56,639 bases of DNA from Intoshia linei (lineage: Eukaryota > Orthonectida > Rhopaluridae), in the NCBI GenBank assembly GCA_001642005.1, contig LWCA01000087.1, forward strand, positions 1-56,639, given 5' to 3'. Numbering within the stretch: position 1 is the stretch's first letter; every line of letters begins with the position of its first letter. Positions 50,690-56,639 of the stretch are shown in pieces. Position numbers and translations under genes: made by a program. The notes under the pieces are model-generated. The model worked only from the letters and a program-made list of their open reading frames with translations, ran no database searches and was not told the origin of the DNA.

Positions 50690-53600
50690 CTAATTTTTTC
50701 TTGAAAACGGCCAGAATTTATTAATATATCCTCTAATATAGCCAGTCGAGTTTATTTGTTCAAAAACACAAGATAAACTTGGGTATTCAATAAATTTTTC
50801 CGATAGGTCTCGATAATATAATTCTGGTTGCATTAATTCAGTTTTTAAAGGTATATTATTCAAAATTACAGCCATATTTTTAGGTTGATTGATTTGAATA
50901 TTCTTCAACCAACAATTCAAATATGGCAAGTTGTCATTTATATCCTAATATTTACAATTTAAATTATAAATCTAGCTAGCAGTATTCCCTCAAAGGGACC
51001 ACCAGATTTTGCAGAAGAAAATGCAAAAATTGTTATATAAAATTTGTAGTACATGATAAAACATGTTACATTATGACTTTAAAAATTACAGGTAACATTG
51101 CTCAGTGAGTAAGTCAATATAAAATTTTAAAAACAATTTTTATCGTTTACATGTTTACATTATGTAAACATGATTAAAACACAAATGATCCACAACTAAA
51201 TAACAAATTAAAAGATGCAGCCCATAAAAATAATGTTAAATAAAATTTTGAAATGGCCTGGTCAATAATGGACTTTTTACCCGGATAGTATAAATTAAAA
51301 TTCCAAAAATATAGAAAATTAAATAAATAAATAGAATATACCATTGTATCGTATGGATGAGATTGGAAGGAAATTTTGTCTTTTTCAAATGTAAAATTAT
51401 AATCCTCATTTTTCATTTCAATTAATAATTCAATGTTCAAATAAAATGTAAAGGTTAAATTTAAAAATTGATCAATTTTCTTTTTGGGGATTAACTAAAA
51501 TATCATAATAATAATTAAATTTAATGAAAATATTAATCATATTTTTAATTAGGCAATTTTCTCTAAATATATGTTTTACTTTTAATTTAAAAAATATTTT
51601 TGGTATTCACTACATACTTGTACTAGTGCTGAGCATCGATAAATTTTTTTTTAACTCTAAACTAACATCCTAACTTATATAAAACTATTTTTTGTTTGTG
51701 TTTTAAAAATTTAAAAATTCCATATTTCTGTTAAAGTTTTTACCGGCGTGAAAGTAAGATAAATTTCAATCTCAGAAACTTACATTTTCCTGTAGAAAAC
51801 TTTTTTTTTGAAAATCAAACCATTTCTAGAATTTAAAAAAATATATCTTCAGGATCAAAAACCCAAATTACTTTTTTTTAAAAAAATGAAAATAGTCTTA
51901 GAATTTTAAAGAAAATTAACACACACGGAATTTTTTTTCAGATTTTATAGAGGGTTTTTATAGATTTTTTTACAGTATTTTCAAGGGGTTTTTTTGGATT
52001 TTTTTATCCATATTTTAGAGGGGATTTTAGGAAATTTTTTTAAAAAAAAACAAACTCCTAGAATTTAAAAAAGATTACATGTAATGTAAGTAATGTAAAA
52101 AGGTTGGTAAAATTCGATTTTTCTCAAAAAAATTGCTAAAAAAGGATTTTTTTAAAATTATTTAATAGAAAACGTTTATATCGAAATATAGCCGTATGAC
52201 ATACGACTTAAGTAATTTAAAAACTAAATAATAATATATGATTAATATTCCAATCTTTGTACTACGATCTGTAGAATAAGTACTATTTTATATCTTATTT
52301 TGCGTAAATCTCCGTTGAGTTGTAAAATAGTTATCAGATTTAATTCTAAACTAAGTGCATTTCTCGATTCCGTTAAAATTTGCGTTAACTTGACTGAAAC
52401 CTATGCTTTGGTAAAAATGGATTTTGTCCTTAAGGGTTGGTAAAATTGGTTTTTTTTTTCATAACAATATTAAATTAATTTACGATATGCCGTTATATAG
52501 CGTGGACTCCTGGGTCCACATGGACACATTTGGGAAGCACTGATCTAAAAATAAAACTTACACTACAAATGCATTTTTCATAATCTTGTGAATTCATTAT
52601 GTATTTGTACAAAATACTAGCTTCTTGAATTTTTTCAGTGAATTCATAATTGTAAGCAATAGAAAGTAGTCTACATTGATAATAATTTAGAAAATCTAGT
52701 GTTGTAGTACAATATTCGTCAAAGTCGATTACACGATATACCAGGGGTTCCCAAAGTGGGAGATATCGCCCCAGGCTGCGAATATAAAAACATAAATAGA
52801 ATTTTTTTTAATATATTTCAGTATAGTAAAATTGATACGGTACCAAATTTAAAATATAGTTCCATGTCAAAATTACTTGATTGTTTTATTATAACATTCT
52901 AATTATTAATTATACACATTTACAACACGTTTTATTGAAACATTATAAAATTTTATTATAAAAACACGGTATATCCAAAAACGATTTTAGATGGATAGAG
53001 TGGAGCGTTAATGAATTTTTTGGTTGTAAGGGGATATTTTTATAGCAAGTTTGGGATCCACTGATATAAAAAGTGACAGTAATAAATATATTATTTTTTA
53101 ATTAACACAATTTTTAAATTATTAAATATCGACTTTGCACATAATGAGTAAATTTTTAAATGTATATACGACGTAGTCAAAAATTTTTTTAAGGGGGCGT
53201 TGAGAAAATATATTGCTAAAAAGGGAGCGGTAGGCAAAATGACTTTGGGAACCCCTGCGATATACCATGAAGCTTTTTAAGGTAGTAGAGTATGACATTT
53301 TTTTAATAATTTTTATAGAAATATTTTTATTCTTGCAGAGATGACGCTGCAAAAAACTTTGGCGATCACTGTTTACAATGTAAATTAATTACTGATTAGC
53401 CAAAATATATTTTTTTAAAGCTTCCAAACGTTCCACATAATTTACATTTTTGTTTATAACAGATATTTTTAAAATTTGTTCAATCGTCTAAATAAAAAAA
53501 AATTTCTTGAAAATAATGTAACCTACTTTTAATATTGTATTATAAATTTTGCAAATTTCCAAATGTTTAGAATTTAATATTTGAAAATCAGTAGATTTTT

Positions 53601-54921
53601 TAGCCCCGTTTTTCAATTTAAAATAAATTTTTTCAATTTCCCGAACTCGTTCAAAATGTTTGACAATACTATTCATCAAGTAAATGTACGAAATCAACAC
53701 AAATAAATGCGAATCATTTTCAGATTTTGTCAAATCCATATCTGGATCAAGATTCTAAAACAAAATAAAATATATATTTTAAAAAAATTACCGGATTCTT
53801 CTTTTTGAGAGATTCAAGAGCTTCAACTATAATATTGTTAAAATTGTTGGCAGATCTGTAAATTTTTTTTAATTTTACATCTTCAATGTTTTTATCCATT
53901 TTTTTGTCCATAAATGTTACACTCACCACTAATGGTAAAATGTAACATTCTTTCAATAATGGTGATTCCATTAATTGTATCAAACAGAATAAACATTTCT
54001 CATCGCGTACATTAATGTCAACATTTTCCCACAAAATGGATTTGTAATTTTCTGAATGTTTCATAACAGTATTCTCAATCAATTCCTAAATAAATGTATT
54101 CCTTATTCAAATTCAAAGTATACCTCCAATTTAGAATTAAAAATGTCTTGATTCTGATAGTTGTCGTCACTTAAATTGATAACTTTTGAAGGATCGACGG
54201 GATCATCCGTAAGTTCATAACTACAGTATCTCAACAGAGTTTCAATGTTGCTGGTTATGCTTTTATAAACACGTTCTTGGATAGGGTTCAAAGTTGGCAT
54301 TAGACCCTGATAAATTTTACTAAATGGGAAATTACATTGACAAATAAAATATACTTTGTATTGGAATAATGTAAAGATGCAACTTTAAAATCTTCCTTTT
54401 CAAATGCTAGATTTCCTTTCATCCAATTTAGATAAGCCTAATTAATTAAATGAATCAATTTTACGGATAGTGGATACACTCGTTTCCAATTTTGATCTAG
54501 CATCCGTTTTTTGAGAATTTACCAAATTATCAAGTTTAACGGCCCATAAAATTGATTTTACTAATTTTGAAATGAAATGGTGTCGTTTTCTCGGATACTT
54601 TGTTGTCAATTGTTTTAATTGCATAGCATAAGACCAACAACGTTCTGCTTGTAATAAGAGCATATAAAAGAACCTGTTAGTGACAAAATATCAAATGTAC
54701 TTACTTTTCATTAAATGACACATATTGGCTATAATTTACCAGCATTTTACGATTTTTTATTTTTTCTTGTCTTTTTATAGTTTTTCGTAAACGATATAGA
54801 GCTCGTGTAAGATATTCTCTATTTTCATATCTTAAAATGTTAATAACAAAAAGTACCTATATCTTTGATAATCTTGATGTTTCAATCCATTCATTGATCG
54901 GTAATTGTTGCACAATTCCAT
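50690..54921 (-). CDS. SRP68: signal recognition particle 68 kDa subunit
   Basis: Start at 54921 (MELCNNYRSMNGLKHQDYQR). The RNA-binding part follows: YLTRALYRLRKTIKRQEK (near 54770-54835), then AERCWSYAMQLKQLT and PRKRHHFISKLVKSI (54442-54663). The middle carries AYLNWMKGNLAFEKEDF, NIETLLRYCSYEL (54103-54300), ILWENVDINVRDEKC (53791-54086), an exon at 53526-53757 and ERLEALKKYILAN (53398-53478). After it come YYQCRLLSIAYNYEFTEKIQ (52562-52775) and LIPKKKIDQFLNL (51352-51496). The last exon holds ELYYRDLSEKFIEYPSL and the SRP72-binding C terminus STGYIRGYINKFWPF (stop 50690). SRP68 with SRP72 forms the large heterodimer on SRP RNA in co-translational targeting to the ER. It lacks the Gly-rich N terminus of the human protein. 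A hAT-like element sits at the 5' edge of one exon. Confidence 0.9.
51720..51935. repeat. third locus of the semi-tandem repeat (SRP68 intron)
   Basis: 'AAGATAAATTTCAATCTCAG', 'TTGAAAATCAAACCATTTCT' and 'TCTTCAGGATCAAAAACCCA' correspond in order to segments at 6520-6740, including the preceding TTTTTACCGG / TTTTTTCCGG start. It is the closest match to the first locus. A run of related GGGGTTTTTTT-like repeats follows to about 52080. Confidence 0.5.
52090..52460. repeat. GGTTGGTAAAA-type repeat units (SRP68 intron)
   Basis: Two diverged blocks, at 52100-52160 and 52408-52455, carry GGTTGGTAAAATT followed by T-rich sequence, as in 34550-34681 and 40850-40940. A hAT-type right end (TTTGGGAAGCACTG, about 52542) lies just beyond. 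Confidence 0.4.
52742..53257. mobile_element. hAT-like element with exact 8-bp TSD at an SRP68 exon edge
   Basis: 516 bp; left end CAGGGGTTCCCAAAGTGGGA and right end GACTTTGGGAACCCCTG are good inverted repeats. Exact target duplication CGATATAC at 52734-52741 and 53258-53265. On the minus strand the element contains a strong acceptor (TTTTTATATTCGCAG, ending at 52776), from which 34 bases of the element read in frame into the SRP68 exon. See findings. Confidence 0.9.
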
Positions 54922-55925
54922 AACTAAATATTAAAATCAAATCCTACGTGAAATCTGTATATTTCTGGTTACAAAGTATTGGAAATAAAATTTTACATCC
55001 ATTATCTGAAAAAATCGGATTGAACACGGGATGATTTTTCAGGATTGATATTAATGAACAAACTATATTTACTTTCCACCTCTAAATTTTGCCTTGTATT
55101 TTTTAAAAATTAATGACTACTGTCTTTTCTCGATTATATTCAGACCCCTGAAATACAAATTTTTAGTGAAATTTTTAACTAAATAAAATTTGAATGTAAG
55201 CAGTTTCTGATTGTATTCGAAAGAAAGAACTTTAAACAAAAAATAGACAACATATCAATTTATTTTTAAAAAATAACTCTCTTCATACAATAGAATGTCT
55301 AATTTATAAGTTTATAGTAATTAGAAAAAAACTTTTAATGTATTTTTTATATTTTTCAAGGTTTGCTTAAAAGTCTGCTTGTTTTTGATTATGAGCATTT
55401 TTCCTTCTTCTCTCGAATATAAGAAAACTTCTTATAATCAAAAAAAGATATTAGTAACGCGCCTAATTTTGTTTAGCGATGCACCATAGCGCGTTTTTGG
55501 AACTACTGGTTTAATTAAATATTTTCAAAGATTTTTCATATTACACGTACATATTATGTATGTGGCATGGTTTTTTTCATTAAATGTTAATAACCCTATT
55601 GGACATATAATATTAACAAAATTAATTACCATAAAAATTTAACTGCTTAGTATTTTCAGACATTATTAAATTGAAATAATCTTTAGAAAGAAAATGTAAA
55701 TCTATTTTTAATAAAGTTTTTTTTAATTTAAAATGTATATTTGTGTCTGTTGAACAGAGTGTTCAACTGACGCTGTGGAGGACAAATACTGACAATTTGT
55801 TTCGGCAAGTGTGTCTTCGAACGAGTCTTCGTTGGCAGTGTATCTTCGAATTCGAAATTCAGAATATTTGTAAATTTATAAAATACTATTTATTAATTAT
55901 ATAAAATAAAATTCTATAAACAACA
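54922..55925. other. intergenic region upstream of SRP68
   Basis: AT-rich sequence with no recognisable exon. A hAT-type right end (TTTTTGGAACTACTGG, about 55494-55509) has no partner in view. A short stretch at 55750-55860 with repeated TGTCTTCGAA/TATCTTCGAA motifs is slightly GC-richer but has no clear reading frame. Confidence 0.45.
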
Positions 55926-55929
55926 AAAG

Positions 55930-56639
55930 GATTCGAATAAATAACCAAGATTTTAATTTTTCTGTTTTAAAATTAATTGCACCTCATACAGATAACTTAC
56001 ATGATAAAGATTATAAATACGGTAAAGTTGATGTTATATCACTAAAAAAAGCCGATATGGCATCTATTATTACAAATACCTCTATTCGAAAAATCATATT
56101 AATGCTAAAAATGTCCAACAATGAATCAAATAAAGGTTCAAACCAAGTAAAAGTTCACTATTTTATAATATAAACAAAATTTTAAAAATCGTTTAAATTT
56201 ATTAAAAAATTAAAATAATTATAATTAAAATTTAAAAATAAGAAACTTTAATAAATGATGTATCTTCGTTTATCCAGAACTTGTGTTTACATTTTGACGG
56301 AAAAAGAACTCGTTGTTATGATAATAATATTGTGGAGTTTTTATCGGTGTGTCTCACATCGGATGGATTTTCTAAGATGATTGCTCTTGGAACTCTGACT
56401 AATTCCAAAAGCGATACAATATTTACTAAATTACAAAAAGTGATTACAAAATACAATATTTTATTCAGAATTAAACTCATCATATGTGATACCACTGCAA
56501 CAAATACTGGACGCATCAATGAAGTTGTTGCACAAATGCAGAGACTAAACGGTAATATATTATAATATAGAATATGAAGGATATATTATGTCCTAGATTT
56601 GATTTTGAAGCATGTTTTAAATCAGATATTTGGATGTGG
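55930..56639 (+). pseudogene. transposase-like gene, partial (runs off window)
   Basis: Two open blocks: 55934-56170 (SVLKLIAPHTDNLHD, then KKADMASIITNTSIRKI) and 56275-56565 (CLHFDGKRTRCYD, then IICDTTATNTGRINEV). After a frame change the sequence continues HYVLDLILKHVLNQIFG to the window end. The order 'LH-DGK ... DTTA-NTG ... HH--EL' is that of a multicopy invertebrate protein family which I take to be transposon-derived, with the two Asp residues as candidate catalytic acids. The connecting AT-rich stretch (56171-56274) may be an intron. Whether it is still intact cannot be judged because the 3' part is missing. Confidence 0.6.

Noticed and set aside
51174-51440. 88-aa minus-strand ORF with two hydrophobic stretches (small membrane protein)
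   Set aside because: Its first half is an SRP68 exon ending at a GTATATTC donor; the hydrophobic remainder is read-through into the following intron.

Overview
The window is AT-rich nuclear DNA from a metazoan. Every recognisable gene is split by GT-AG introns, most of them tiny (about 29-50 bases, ending in TTTAG). The exceptions are a few introns of 0.5-3.4 kb that are swollen by DNA-transposon debris. The gene set is animal: a thioester (TEP/CD109-type) protein, a septin, U11/U12-35K, ABHD17, a GRASP, synaptobrevin, a kinesin-3 with a C-terminal PH domain, essential myosin light chain, calmodulin, casein kinase 1, an EGF-type membrane protein and SRP68. Very short introns, tight gene packing and strong sequence divergence would suit a reduced parasitic animal such as an orthonectid (Intoshia-like) or dicyemid. 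That placement is inference and the sequence alone does not settle it.

Layout. 1-1419: decayed transposase-like sequence (antisense) and a pogo-like MITE. 1420-12433 (+): thioester-containing A2M/CD109-like gene. 13660-17562 (+): septin of the SEPT6/8/11 type, with a Tc1-like remnant and a hAT-type element in its last intron. 17568-18086 (-): single-exon SNRNP35. 18228-20633 (+): ABHD17-like depalmitoylase. 20671-22932 (-): GRASP. 23417-23584: an unrecognised coding-like exon. 24778-25431 (-): synaptobrevin, 5' end unresolved. 26299-39884 (+): UNC-104/KIF1-like kinesin. 39959-41510 (-): essential myosin light chain. 41912-42568 (-): calmodulin. About 44436-44938 (+): calmodulin-like paralogue, 5' end unresolved. 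45240-49693 (+): casein kinase 1. About 49928-50612 (+): EGF-domain single-pass membrane protein. 50690-54921 (-): SRP68. 55930-56639 (+): part of another transposase-like gene that runs off the window.

Neighbouring genes do not form an operon or pathway. A secretory/membrane-traffic theme recurs by function (SRP68, GRASP, synaptobrevin, kinesin-3, ABHD17), but gene order looks incidental. Convergent pairs lie only 5, 37 and 74 bases apart, so their transcripts probably overlap antisense at the 3' ends.

The points most worth following are: a hAT-type element with exact 8-bp target duplications that appears to supply a splice acceptor and in-frame codons to SRP68; a kinesin-3 that has lost its FHA region but kept motor, stalk and PH domain; and a dense set of short hAT-like elements, six or more with recognisable 8-bp duplications, lying mostly in introns.
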